In this document: positions 1 through 10,620 of the stretch, in pieces | Numbering within the stretch: the stretch's first letter is position 1 | Layout: the number at the start of each line of letters is the position of its first letter | Assembly (NCBI GenBank): GCA_051453625.1 | Contig: JBOZIK010000001.1 | Coordinates: 69,141,822 to 69,205,821, forward strand | From: Welwitschia mirabilis | Lineage: Eukaryota > Gnetophyta > Gnetopsida > Welwitschiales | Direction: 5' to 3' | DNA length: 64,000 nucleotides | Notes under the pieces: generated by a model | The model's database searches: none | What the model saw: the letters and a program-made list of their open reading frames with translations, nothing else | What the model was told of the DNA's origin: nothing | Position numbers and translations under genes: made by a program

Positions 1-470
1 AAGGAATCACATTTTCAAGCAGTAAAAAGAATAATCAAGTATGTAAAATGCACATGTGATTATGGCTTATGGTATCCTAATGAAACATATTTCCATCTTA
101 CAGTTTTTAGTAATGTAGATTNNNNNNNNNNTAGAAGCTAAATATATTGTTGCAAGAAGTTGTTGCACTCATCTTTTATGGATGAAAGAAATGCTAAAAT
201 ATTTTGGTGTTACTTTTCAATAAGTTCCTATTTTTTGTAATAATAAAAGTACTATTAATATATATAAAAATCTTGTTTAGCACTTGAGAACAAAGCATAA
301 TGAACTTAGACATCATTTCCTTTAAGATCAAGTTAAAAAAGAACATATTTCTGTGAATTTTGTATCTATAGATCAACAATTAGTAGATATTTTTAATAAA
401 CCCCTGAACTTTAATACTTTTATTTATCTTAGACATGAGCTAAGGGTTCTCTCACCATCCTATAGTTAAT
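1..470 (+). pseudogene. Ty1/copia RT-RNase H 3' end (element C0), broken
   Basis: Reading across stops and a 10-N gap (122-131) gives the C-terminal part of a Ty1/copia polyprotein. Near the start is KESHFQAVKRIIKYVKCT, the conserved end of the copia reverse transcriptase, followed by GLWYP. After the gap come LEAKYIVARSCCTHLLWMK (RNase H, usually AEY.A...C..a.WL/M), then CNNKSTINIYKN, LRTKHNELRHHFL and DQQLVDIFNKPL, in the order normal for copia RNase H. Stops fall before VPIFCNN and within the RTKH block, so no functional enzyme is made. The element enters the window from the left; its 3' LTR begins at about 886. The type of RNase H and the long LTR suggest the SIRE/Maximus lineage, which is inference. 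Confidence 0.85.
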
Positions 471-885
471 AGTAGGATGATTGACTAAACTGGTAATTCG
501 GTTAACCAGAATAGGTACGTATTTTAGTTATATACTTAGCTGCAGGTCTTTTAAAAGTTCTGTAGCTGTTACAGTAGCAGAAAAAAGATTGTCATCTATT
601 TTGTCAATTCTGTTTTGATCTATTAATAATTTTTGTGGAGTTTTATCTATGATTTTTGAATATTCTGATGTTTTATTTCATCTTATCATATTAACCAAAT
701 CATAGTTGATTTTCTTTTTGGATATTATGAGTTGAAAATTATCATCTCATTTACATACTTACTTTACAACTCTATCATGAATATTATTGTTAATATGGCA
801 TAATGTTAGAGGAGAAAATTTGATATTTTTGAACACATAGTTAAACTTTATATTTCTTTATCATTAATCTCAAAGAGGAAGAAAA
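471..885 (+). other. Copia C0 3' untranslated spacer with polypurine tract
   Basis: Non-coding, AT-rich spacer between the RNase H remnant and the 3' LTR. It ends in the purine run CAAAGAGGAAGAAAA (871-885), which sits where the plus-strand primer of a copia element should be. No other gene is seen. Confidence 0.5.
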
Positions 886-2190
886 TGTAGTATTTGCAAA
901 GTGTTTTCAATCATATGCATAAACTAAAACTAGTTTATTTTAGAAATATTTTATATATACACTTTGCTTAATGTTTTTGATATGGCTTTGTAAAAAGGGA
1001 AGTTTTTATTATGTTAATTTGTTTTAAATTTGTTTGATGAAAGAGCTTAAATTTATTTGATCTTGAAACCACTTATTTATCTACCATCAATGTCAAATGG
1101 GAAGACTATTAGATTATATGTTAACAATTGATGTCAAATAAAATATGCACCAGAAATATACTTAGTTGATTCACCCTCTAGAGGGGTTGACCGAAGCCTA
1201 AAGGGATCAACTACACCTAAAGCTATCAAAGGAAAATGGACTGCATTCATAGGGGTCGACCAGATTCTAATGGAATCAACCAAATCTATAACTTAGAGAA
1301 TAATGTCCCTGAATTGAATGTCAAGGGGTGGACTAGATTTTCATNNNNNNNNNNNNNNNNNNNNNNNNNNNNNNNNNNNNTCCCAGACTAATAGAAACGG
1401 GATCGACCAGAACACGATGGAGTTGACTAAACATGAAGACATAAAGACCTAAGATGACCGAATTATTCTCTCAGGTGATCTATGTGATTCATGACATAAT
1501 ATGGGGTCAACTAGATTTTTGTGAGGTCGATAGAATAATGTGGAAAATAAATTTTTCTAAACATTATGTATCCATTACCTATCCATTAACTAGCCGTTTA
1601 TAGTCATTGGAGGTGCAATTCAAATGAACTAAACCCTAATATTCTTCCACTATAAATAGCTAAGAAATAGATGAACTAAGATACTTTTTGAAAATGCTTA
1701 CATTTGAAAAAATTATTTTGGAGCTAAAAGGTCAAGCTATGCTTTTACATTATTGTATATTGGCTTCAATACATCTAATTAAAGGAGCTCTATCATTAGT
1801 ACATGTACTTCATTCAAAGTCAGATCTAGAACTACATTGGTGTATTATAATAGGAGGAGAGCTTCATCCATTATACTATTTTAAAACAAGTGATACTTGT
1901 GCTACTAAGGCATCACTACATTACTATTTAATTTGCTAAAGATTAAAACTAAGTCTTAAAAAGTCTATGCTAAAGGTTGATACTTAGCTTAAAAAAGTTC
2001 ACTTGTAAAGGTTGTATGTGAACTTGAAACACCGGGTGGAGTAACAGAGATCTGAGATCAAGCTTGAAATAAGCTGATCATCGAGAGTGGAGTAGGGGAG
2101 TTTCTCGAACTGATATAAATACAGCCTACATCTAATTGGTACTTTGTGTGTTTTATTTTTGATTCTTTACTTCAAATATTCCATTCTATT
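886..2190 (+). mobile_element. 3' LTR of copia C0 (right end approximate)
   Basis: Starts TGTAGTATTTGC directly after the polypurine tract. A TATA box, TATAAAT, is at 1651-1657 after a C-rich stretch, placing the promoter in mid-LTR, as usual. Downstream, around 2010-2110, is text resembling the R/U5 part of SIRE-type LTRs. Between 1164 and 1535 there is an array of GGTCGACC-like motifs. The short open frame at 1688-1939 lies within this LTR and is probably chance. The right end could not be fixed because the partner LTR lies outside the window; a 36-N gap is at 1345-1380. Confidence 0.6.
1164..1535 (+). repeat. Array of GGTCGACC-like palindromic motifs in C0 LTR
   Basis: About nine degenerate copies of a self-complementary core recur at 30-60 base spacing, e.g. 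GGGGTTGACC (1183-1192), AGGGGTCGACCAGA (from 1251), GGGATCGACCAGA (1399-1411) and GGGGTCAACTAGA (from 1503). They alternate with GGAATCAACC/GGAGTTGACT forms. The core holds a central CG that has often decayed to TG or CA. The array is upstream of the LTR TATA box, so it is in U3. Confidence 0.6.
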
Positions 2191-2199
2191 ATGCACATC

Positions 2200-2290
2200 C
2201 TAGATTAGTTTACATTAATTTATTTTACATTAATTATTACTATCTCTTACATTAATCATTACTTTTTTAAAGGAATTTAGGGTTTTCGAT
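2200..2290. repeat. Short degenerate TTTACATTAAT repeats
   Basis: TTTACATTAATT-type units recur three or four times between 2207 and 2265, next to the end of the C0 LTR. They could be ordinary AT-rich slippage. Nothing coding is visible from 2200 to 2400. Confidence 0.4.
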
Positions 2291-2399
2291 TCTATCATAT
2301 AGATGTCTTAATTTACTATCTCTTGAATAGTCTATATAGTTTACATCAATAGAGCTTGAATCTACTCTAAAGTAGTATAGATCTTAGGTTTGTATACTT

Positions 2400-3540
2400 G
2401 GGATCTATTTACTTATCTTGGTATCTATATGTCCATGTTCTATAGGTAATACATTAAAGTATAAATCTGTGTAAATTTTTACTTACCTATAGGCTATGAT
2501 ATACTAAAGCATCTGAACATAGTTGAGAGAAGGCATAAATATCCTAGAGTCTGAAGCTAATATGCCTCTGTGATAGCCCTGAGTCTCCTCTAGATAAATG
2601 TCAATAGATCTATTTGTTCATTCTGCTTAAATACTTCCAACATCTATAAGTATGCGATCATTACATGAGTATTATGAAATGATGAGTTAAAATATGGAAC
2701 CATCCCTCTATGTAGGATCTCATAGGGAGGTGATAACTATGTAACCAAAAATTCTTGCCTATCTAAAGTTAAATTAGCTAGAATATCAAGTGTCGTGTCT
2801 ATGTCCAATGCTCCTCTATGCTATTGGTTGAATATATATGTATGCTCCTAATACCACCTAAATTAGTTATTATAGAAATATGATTTGGAAAGATAGAAAT
2901 CTCATGGCCTCAAATAGTAGCTACTATTATGTCAATGAGTTGGTCATGATTGTTAGGATTCTGAGTTGGCCACGAGTATCAAAATGCCATTTTATATGAA
3001 TTGTATTATAGAACTCCTTAGTCTCTAACACATAATATGCTCCCTACACATCTAAAGTACATAGAGCTATAGATCTTTAAGTCTTTAATCCACCTCTGGC
3101 TTTATGTGACTTATAAAATCATCAAAGTGTCTTTCAACATGAATGACCATAGTCTAAATAGTAAGGAATCTAGCATGACGAGGTAGAGGGTTGAATAAAT
3201 CTATCCACTCAACCTTTAGTGGTATCAATGAGCCTATCTCCTACTCAATAGCCTTGGCTTCTATGTTATCTTACCTAGTTCTACATGTGCATGACCTACT
3301 CAGTCATAAGTATGAAAAGTGTCACGCAAAGTCAAGTGGAAATCTTTAAAGTTTATTGTGTAAAAGCTTAAAATGATTCCATAAATAATTTTAAAAGGCT
3401 CAATACATTTCATATTACCTAATCCTATAAGGAGAACTATGAAATGCATAAAAAAGTCAAAAAGTGTAAATCAGTTAGGCCCCATGTAAGGTGAAAAATG
3501 AAAGTGCTCAAATGAAAAATCTAATCTAATAGAAATGTAG
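2400..3540 (-). mobile_element. Inverted fragment of an Athila 3' region (F)
   Basis: Read on the minus strand this segment matches the 3' non-coding or env-like region of the other Athila copies in the window. The reverse complement of about 2490-2620 matches 15480-15600 (the block around GACATTTATCTAGAGGAGA), about 3270-3400 matches 14110-14230, and about 3480-3540 matches 61230-61310. No intact frame remains. It ends exactly where the E1 5' LTR begins at 3541, so E1 was inserted into it or was joined to it by rearrangement. Confidence 0.7.
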
Positions 3541-3785
3541 TGTTATAATAATAATTTGTAGGAATTTGATAGTGTATTTGGATTTTTTTTTAGGACATTT
3601 ATACAGGTTTAGATGTAATACTAATGATTATAGAGACCTAACATGATAATCATTAAAACATGTGATTCTTAGCATATTTAGAGGTTTCTCAGGCTTATTC
3701 TGATACTGATACTTAGAAGAAGGGCTTACCATGTAGAAGACTAATTTATCTTTGAAATTGAAGATAAGGAAGCCTACTATCCCAT

Positions 3786-3803
3786 CTATCATTTCCATGA
3801 TAG
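3786..3803 (+). repeat. U3 hairpin, CTATCAT stem with TTCC loop
   Basis: CTATCAT-TTCC-ATGATAG is a perfect 7-base inverted repeat with a 4-base loop, upstream of the E1 TATA box. It is one copy of the dispersed compound inverted repeat. A second copy, ATTAT-CCCT-ATAAT, is at 3902-3915. Confidence 0.75.
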
Positions 3804-4046
3804 GTACGACGAAAACACTATTAACATGGATAGAGATGCGAGGTTGACAATGGGGCCTAAAGCTTATGAAGTTCCATTTGATGTGAAGCGATGTCCCCTC
3901 TATTATCCCTATAATAATAATGATGATATCTATTTTTTCATGGTTGCAAAGAATTATCTTTATAATGGGGTCAAGTAACCTATTTGGGCTGTTAGGATTT
4001 CTTTTCTGACTTCTAGGATTAAGCTTCTAGAACTTCAATGTAAAAC

Positions 4047-4054
4047 TATAAATA
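4047..4054 (+). promoter_or_regulatory. E1 LTR TATA box
   Basis: TATAAATA followed by CCC, at the same relative place as in the other Athila LTRs (39293, 50704, 63822; minus-strand 23583-23590). Confidence 0.65.
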
Positions 4055-4736
4055 CCCTTTCCCTTTTGTATTTTTGTTCCCATCATTTGTATTAGATATT
4101 CTTATAAATTAGATTAAGAAATAAGAGGTCTATCTAGTAGCTACAGAGAGGAGTTTCCTTATGGATGTAAAGTTCTTTGAATCAATACAATTACTCTTTT
4201 TATTTTAATTCTATTTATGTCCATTATGGTTTAAGTTGGTTATAGCTTAAGTGATGATTCTGTAATATATTTAGATTATAAGGGCAATCTTTATTAAGGT
4301 TAACTTTGATTAGTTTATATTTACATTATTATTACATTTCCATTCCACATTACATTTCATATTCTATTTGGTTATCTCATAGTTCACATTGATTAGGAAT
4401 AAGTTAAATAATCTTCTTTATTGATTTGAATTATAAAGAAGCTAGTTCTTATGATAGGAGGATTAGGATCCAATAGAATTCATTTCACTTTCATTCACAT
4501 TTTATCTTCATTTACTTACATTGCATTTTACTTTGTTATTTAATTTTAGTAATTAAAATATAAAAAGACTAAAAACACCTTTGGAAATCAATTTTATAAC
4601 TCTAAGACTAGTGCCTTTATTAGGATTATGACATTTGGGTGAACTCTTATCTATACTAGAATGGTGTTTATGTAAGTAATTTCATTTATAGGTTTATCTA
4701 AAGAACTTCAAAATTTCATAAATTCATACTATAACA

Positions 4737-4757
4737 TTTTAGTGTCATTAATAGGAA
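4737..4757 (+). promoter_or_regulatory. E1 primer-binding site, tRNA-Asp type, decayed
   Basis: TTTTAGTGTCATTAATAGGAA directly follows the LTR. Plant Athila elements prime from tRNA-Asp with TGGCGCCGTTGCCGGGGA. The spacing and the following AATGCC/AAGGCC text fit, and most differences are G-to-A or C-to-T. Confidence 0.7.
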
Positions 4758-5040
4758 ATGCCATAAGGAGCTGGAGAATTATCACTAAATAAATAAGTAT
4801 CTTAAATTATCTGTTTAGGTTATTTATTTGAATTAGTGTTGTATTTTTAGCATAGCTTAGAGTAGATTTATTTCAGTAATTTTTTCTTTTCCATATTTTT
4901 TAGTACTTATCATTCTCTCTGTCATCCCAATGATATTGGACATAATAGTTTTGCAATTTTAAAATTAATTTCTACTTTTACAATTTTTCTTCTATTCATA
5001 GTTTGATATTGGACATAATAGTTTAATAATTAAAAGAGGA
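4758..5040 (+). other. E1 leader (5' untranslated region)
   Basis: Matches the leaders of E2 and E3 (GGAGCTGGAGAATTATCACT, then TAGGTTATTTATTTG). A hairpin-motif copy, CTGTCATCCCAATGATAT, is at 4919-4936. A 21-base direct repeat, TGATATTGGACATAATAGTT plus one T, occurs at 4931-4951 and 5004-5024. The similarity to the other leaders fades after about 5040, where foreign sequence begins. No gag is present in E1. Confidence 0.6.
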
Positions 5041-5319
5041 AGAAATCATGCAATTTGTTTATGTAAGAAAGTAAATGTTTTAGGCCAATAGACTATCATA
5101 AAAATTATAAATCCATAATCCTCATGTTTTAAATTCCCATTTTTATTCTTTTCTTGTTTTACTTACATTTCTTATTAAGTATTTTTTAAGAATATTATTC
5201 AATAGATAATCTAGTTAACATTGTCTTTATAAATTTTCAATTGTAATATCAAGTGATATTCATTCTTGGACTTCTTAAATGCTTAAAATTAATTTTTGAA
5301 TTTATTAGTTTCCAAATTT

Positions 5320-7970
5320 GAGTGCTTCTAATTTGCCATAATTCTTACCTTCTAATTAGTAACTTTTCTTTTTTAATATTACTCTTTTAATTTCACTAAT
5401 TTTGTTGATTGTAACATCTGTAAATGGTGTAGCATCTATCACTTCTCCTTTGATGGCTAAAACCTTATCCATGATGCATTTAATTAGTTAACATATTTTC
5501 ATTTGAAAAGGAATGGCATGTTCATTTGTAATGATGTTAGCAGTTATGCCTTCCACTATTCATAGCATGTCCTCTTGATAGTAGATCATGTCCACTGTTC
5601 CTTTTTGGCCATGATGATTGGTAAACTTGTCTTCTATTTGAGGAATTCAAATTAATCTCATTCTTAGTTTTACAAAATGTAGACCATATTTTGAAGTTGT
5701 GATTATAACCTTTGTAATTAAAAGAAAAAAATATTTAAATATTTAGATTTTATTATCTATGCTAGTGCTAATTGCCTTATGATTTTTTTATGAATTTTGA
5801 GGATAATACTTAATAGCTCTTTTTCTTTTTCTATGCTTCAAGTAAACACTCTAATTACACTTTCTAACTTTTCCTTCACATTCCTCATCCTTCTTCTTTA
5901 TTTGTATTGTCTTACCAAGTATCACCTCCTCCCCTATGAGATTAGCTCCCTACAAAAATTAATCTAACCAAATAATATTTATGGAAAAAAGAGGGTAGGG
6001 CCTTTTTTAAGATGAAATTAATATGGATGTAATACTAATCACTATAGCGAGTCCATATTTAACTAACTTATAATACACATGTCTCATTTTGCTTGACTAT
6101 CAGTCATAGGGCTAAGTAAGAGAACTATTTAAAGGAAAAGATATGTGTATCAATATTGAGAAAGGGAAAAGGATATATACAACTGTCTCTCTATTAGGTA
6201 TTTCAAATTCTATCTTTATAAGTGTTTTAGTTTTATTTTGTTCATCTTTCATTATTACTAAATAATTTTATATATCTATTAAAATTAAAAAAAATAAATA
6301 GCTTCACATTCATTCACAATTGAAAAGATAATTGTGGAATGCTTTTATTTAATGTAATTGCTTTTGAAGGTTATGATTGCTACATAAGACTCTTATAAGA
6401 ANNNNNNNNNNNNNNNNNNNNNNNNNNNNNNNNNNNNNNNNNNNNNNNNNNNNNNNNNNNNNNNNNNNNNNNNNNNNNNNNNNNNNNNNNNNNNNNNNNN
6501 NNNNNNNNNNNNNNNNNNNNNNNNNNNNNNNNNNNNNNNNNNNNNNNNNNNNNNNNNNNNNNNNNNNNNNNNNNNNNNNNNNNNNNNNNNNNNNNNNNNN
6601 NNNNNNNNNNNNNNNNNNNNNNNNNNNNNNNNNNNNNNNNNNNNNNNNNNNNNNNNNNNNNNNNNNNNNNNNNNNNNNNNNNNNNNNNNNNNNNNNNNNN
6701 NNNNNNNNNNNNNNNNNNNNNNNNNNNNNNNNNNNNNNNNNNNNNNNNNNNNNNNNNNNNNNNNNNNNNNNNNNNNNNNNNNNNNNNNNNNNNNNNNNNN
6801 NNNNNNNNNNNNNNNNNNNNNNNNNNNNNNNNNNNNNNNNNNNNNNNNNNNNNNNNNNNNNNNNNNNNNNNNNNNNNNNNNNNNNNNNNNNNNNNNNNNN
6901 NNNNNNNNNNNNNNNNNNNNNNNNNNNNNNNNNNNNNNNNNNNNNNNNNNNNNNNNNNNNNNNNNNNNNNNNNNNNNNNNNNNNNNNNNNNNNNNNNNNN
7001 NNNNNNNNNNNNNNNNNNNNNNNNNNNNNNNNNNNNNNNNNNNNNNNNNNNNNNNNNNNNNNNNNNNNNNNNNNNNNNNNNNNNNNNNNNNNNNNNNNNN
7101 NNNNNNNNNNNNNNNNNNNNNNNNNNNNNNNNNNNNNCTTGTAGTGATGTAGTATGATGAATAAGAGTAGCATATGCTATCAACCTTTATATTTTCTTTG
7201 TATGACATAGATTTTTTATCTGTTTGAATTACATTTCATAATTCGTCATTTGATTCAACTAGCATGCTACTTTCTTTAAGTGAGAATGAAAAGAGAAATG
7301 TTATTAAATGCACTTGCAAAAGATTCAATAACAACATTTCTTATAAGAGTTTAATAATTTTTGGTAATGGTAGTGCTTTGAAGGAATGTACGAAAATGAC
7401 TAGCAATGACATCTATGGTGAAAGCGAGTTGTTAGATTTGAATTTCATAAAAAGCTTTTTACTTCTAATGAGAAAGAAAAATACATTTTCTAGTCTAGTG
7501 AACCTCTTAAATAAGGTTTTAAAGATACAGGATCATTAACTTTTGTTCTACTGGGGAAGTCTTCTATTAGTTTTGATATGAGTTATGGATATGTAATTTG
7601 TCAAACAAAATTTCTAGACTTATTATTTTCTTAATAGATCTATTTCCAAAGGTGGGTTATCCATTTTAGCCAAATGGTTAAGTGTGGCATATACAGAGGA
7701 TAAATAACTATGCTAGATATTATTTTCAAGGTGATCTTAAGCTATTATGGATTAATGTTCTTCAAAGAGATATGGATATTTGGTAGGCATATTGATATGT
7801 ATATTCCAATCTTCTACAGGTTCATAGTCGTTTGCCTTTGTAGATATCAACCATTCTATAGACAATTAATAAATTTCTGTTTTATCACACTTAAGATCTT
7901 TTCAAATTCCTTCTATAAAATTCTTATTATCTATGGCCTATATCAGTTAGACCAATGTTCCTTTGCTTGA
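5320..7970 (-). pseudogene. NRPB2: RNA polymerase II second-largest subunit (RPB2/NRPB2) fragment, multi-exon and broken
   Basis: Minus-strand blocks match plant RPB2 in the correct order. 7950-7970: KEHWSN (family RDHYGN). 7800-7935: FEKILSVIKQKFINCL, then a stop and NG. 7640-7705: YATLNHLAKMDNPP (family YASTLSHLRRLNSP). 6315-6390: VAI...S.II, likely the GYNQEDSVIMN block. 6175-6250: KTLIKIEFEIPNR (family GTLVKEDFGRPDR). 6047-6096: MRHVYYKLVKYGLA (family MRHGSYDKLDDDGLA). 5829-5950: GANLIGEEVILGKT (family GTRVSGEDVIIGKT). 5388-5715: TTSKYGLHFVK, DKFTNHHGQKGTVDMIY and DATPFTDVTINKIS. The last block is the hybrid-binding core, and its signature separates Pol II from Pol I, III, IV and V subunits. 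Blocks are separated by AT-rich gaps with AG acceptors, so introns are retained. In-frame stops are common. A 736-N gap (6402-7137) removes the middle. It covers roughly residues 390-1050 of about 1190. The outer weak blocks are less sure than the 5388-6250 set. Confidence 0.88.
7138..7640. other. Unassigned sequence inside the RPB2 fragment span
   Basis: Neither strand gave a recognisable RPB2 block here, although the gene order predicts one. A plus-strand open frame of 91 codons (7264-7539) has no family I recognise and is antisense to the pseudogene; it is probably chance in intron or decayed exon. Confidence 0.3.
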
Positions 7971-10140
7971 GATTATATATTTTTACTTCTACAGATTTCC
8001 TATTAAGAGATGACTTTACCTATTAATTAAAATTTTTTGTGATATGTTATTTTCTACCTTGTTTTTCTTTAAATATTTACATTTTACATTATGTTAAATT
8101 AATTGGCATTATAAATGGCTTTATCAATAATAAGTTTTCTTATCTTGTTATTTCAAATTACTTTTAAGTTTTCTAGTTTACATTTAATGATGCCTAAACT
8201 TTCCTATTTGTATCTTTTATCATATTCCTTTACTTACTAATGTCAATGCAATAAAGTTTAGGATATTCATTAATAATTATCCCTAAATGGCTATTGAGTT
8301 TTATGGTTGTATCCCACATCTATTCATATTAGTTCATACAATTTTCATGTAATTGTTATAATTTATAAATAATAATGATACAAAAGTGGTTATGATAACT
8401 TATGTTATATAAATTAAAAATTCTAACTTTGAGAACTTATAAGACTAGTTCTGCAAGTTGCCTTTGATAACAAGGAGAAGGATACTACTATTCATGGAAT
8501 GCATAAAATAGTACCTCTATAACAAGTGTTCCTAGAGAAGTGTAGGGATTAAAAAGTCAAAATTGTAGGACTAGTCTTCCTATTTCTCAAAGTTTCCTTA
8601 GCCAAAGAACCATACAACTTTTCTTGAATTTTAATGTTATCACCAGCCATTTTAAAGTTTTAATAAAATGAAGTACGCTTGGTGTAGCATTACACTCTCT
8701 AAAAAAGATGCTTAGAGGAAGAGAAAGAAAGATCATAATGATGGCTCAACTCAAGGGAATGGGGATGGCATAAAAAGGATCAAATCCTCTTGCATAAGAA
8801 AAAAACATTGTAGATCCTAGACCTCTTTGTTCCTTAGAGCATTACAGCCTCTAAATTTTCTTCTCTATAACATCTAGCATTGATTTTGAATACAATTGTA
8901 TTTTTTTAATTGGCTGCTTTACCCTATGATTTATACTCAAATAATCTATGAGCTAAAACTTTATCTTGTATTACAAAAGTATTATATGCAATTAGAACTT
9001 TTTAATGACCATGATGGAGACCTTTGTAATGGGAATACACTAAAATGCATTAGCAAGGCTATTTTTATAGAAGGAAGGAAGCCATTTGACCAATAGAATA
9101 AATAATATAGCATTAAAAGGGAAGATGACATCAAACCAAGACATAAAACAAGCATTATCATAGAACATTAAAATAGTGAAGCTAGTTAAAAATAAGGAAT
9201 ATGCAATGATCAAAATTAGGAAACATCAAATAAGACATAAGAGATCATGATTGTAGGAAATATTATTTCATAAGTTTTAAAAAATTGTAGATGATTCATT
9301 ATTTTTCCATCTCACCCCTAGCACAAGAAGGATAACAAAAGGCATGGTATTATCATATGAGTTTTTCTATCCTTGCAGTAATTGTTCAATGAGCTAGCCA
9401 AACATTTTTGATTTCATGGCTCTTGCCAATATATAAATATTGATGATCTTCTCAAGGATGAATCTTTTAATCCTTAAGATAAACAAATAGTTATCTATGT
9501 ACTGCTAGATGTTCCTAATAATGCAAAGGATAATCATATTGTTTCTTGTAAAATCTTCCTCTCTTCATCTAATAAGAATATTGTTATTCATGATTCTATA
9601 ATTCGCACAAAACTTAGGATTAATTAAATTTGATAAAAAATAGATTGAAAGTGAAACATTATAGGAATTCAAAGGAAACCATAAATAAACTAATCAAAAT
9701 AAGCTTTAAGAAAATGGTTTGCAGAAACTAAGGCCCTCTAAGATAGCTATAGCTCTACTAAGATGACAATTGAAGGATCAATATTATTCAAGACTTCTAA
9801 ATACTTATGTAGTAATGGACTTAATTCATCTTAACAAAATGACAAAAAAACCCATAATGTGAATGTAGTTTTAAGATTCAAAAGTGTCAAGGATCTTATT
9901 AAAAATATTGATAATAGTGCATATCATAAGGTCTTTACACAGTTAGAGTTTATTAAAAACATGGCTATGGATTTAGTTATACCTCTTCAATAGGTAAAGA
10001 CTTGAGAAAAATTACACCTTTTAGTGCTAAAAGCTAAGCTCATTTTGAAGAATGCAATTTTGCCTTTAAGTTGATCCTTTTATAAATATATTATTCTTGC
10101 ATGCTGATTCTTTTTCAAATATTCTAAAACATAATTATAC
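7971..10140. other. Unassigned AT-rich sequence
   Basis: No long reading frame, LTR, PBS or known domain was recognised. It may contain further, more decayed RPB2 exons at its left end, and a minus-strand stretch at about 8560-8650 reads without stops for some 30 codons but was not identified. Short plus-strand frames at 8896-9096 and around 9420-9600 are of unknown nature. Confidence 0.3.
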
Positions 10141-10149
10141 TATAAGATT

Positions 10150-10620
10150 GTCTAGGTTAGAATGTACAAATATGTGCGGTTAACTAGTGGTTATAACTAA
10201 AGGCAAGGGTATAGAGTGTTGTAAAAAGTTATATTTCTATTTATTTAATCTCTATTTGAGGTTTTATTTGTATTAAGTTACTACAACATCATCTTACTTC
10301 AAGAAGTGATTCTTGTGAAAGATTGAGAGTTCAAGCTTGAAGTGGTTTTTCAGGCTTTGTATTGTAAGGTTGATTCCTTAATAAGAGCTTTGCACTATTT
10401 CTCTGAATGTCTTCCTTGGTATTTGAGGTTTTTACCTTATAAATCTATCTTTATATTTCAATATGTTTTGTCTTTTGCTATCATTTTCCTTTACATTATG
10501 CATCTCATTTGCTAGGTTTTACTACTTAAATATTTCTTCCTAAAGTAAACCTTTGGCCACTCTTTTTGATTTTTAATTTCTTGCTTTCCCTTTTACTTAC
10601 TATTTTAAAAAACTGTTATG
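10150..10620 (+). repeat. Possible copia-type LTR R/U5 fragment
   Basis: The run from GTGTTGTAAAAAGTT through CTTGAAGTGG to GATTCCTTAATAAGAGC has the look of the R/U5 part of a copia LTR. No partner LTR, TATA box, PBS or target duplication was found, so this is a weak call. Confidence 0.25.

Larger units (their letters stand above)
3541..4736 (+). mobile_element. 5' LTR of Athila-type gypsy element E1
   Basis: Begins TGTTATAATAATAATTTG and ends CATACTATAACA, the same termini as the LTRs at 38785, 50226 and (start only) 63232. It is followed at once by a decayed tRNA-Asp-type primer site. A TATA box (TATAAATA) is at 4047-4054. Two copies of the compound hairpin lie in U3 at 3786-3803 and 3902-3915. 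Length 1196 bases against 1223-1256 for the E2 LTRs. No matching 3' LTR was identified, the right side being obscured by later insertions. Confidence 0.85.

Noticed and set aside
1164-1535. Possible CRISPR-like array of spaced repeats
   Set aside because: Units are degenerate octamers in a plant LTR, spacing is irregular, and no cas-type genes exist.
6349-7208. Long open frames at 6349-7173, 6377-7144, 6380-7183 and 6393-7208
   Set aside because: They consist almost wholly of N; no coding evidence.
7264-7539. 91-codon plus-strand open frame
   Set aside because: Antisense to the RPB2 fragment, unrecognised composition, no context for a gene.
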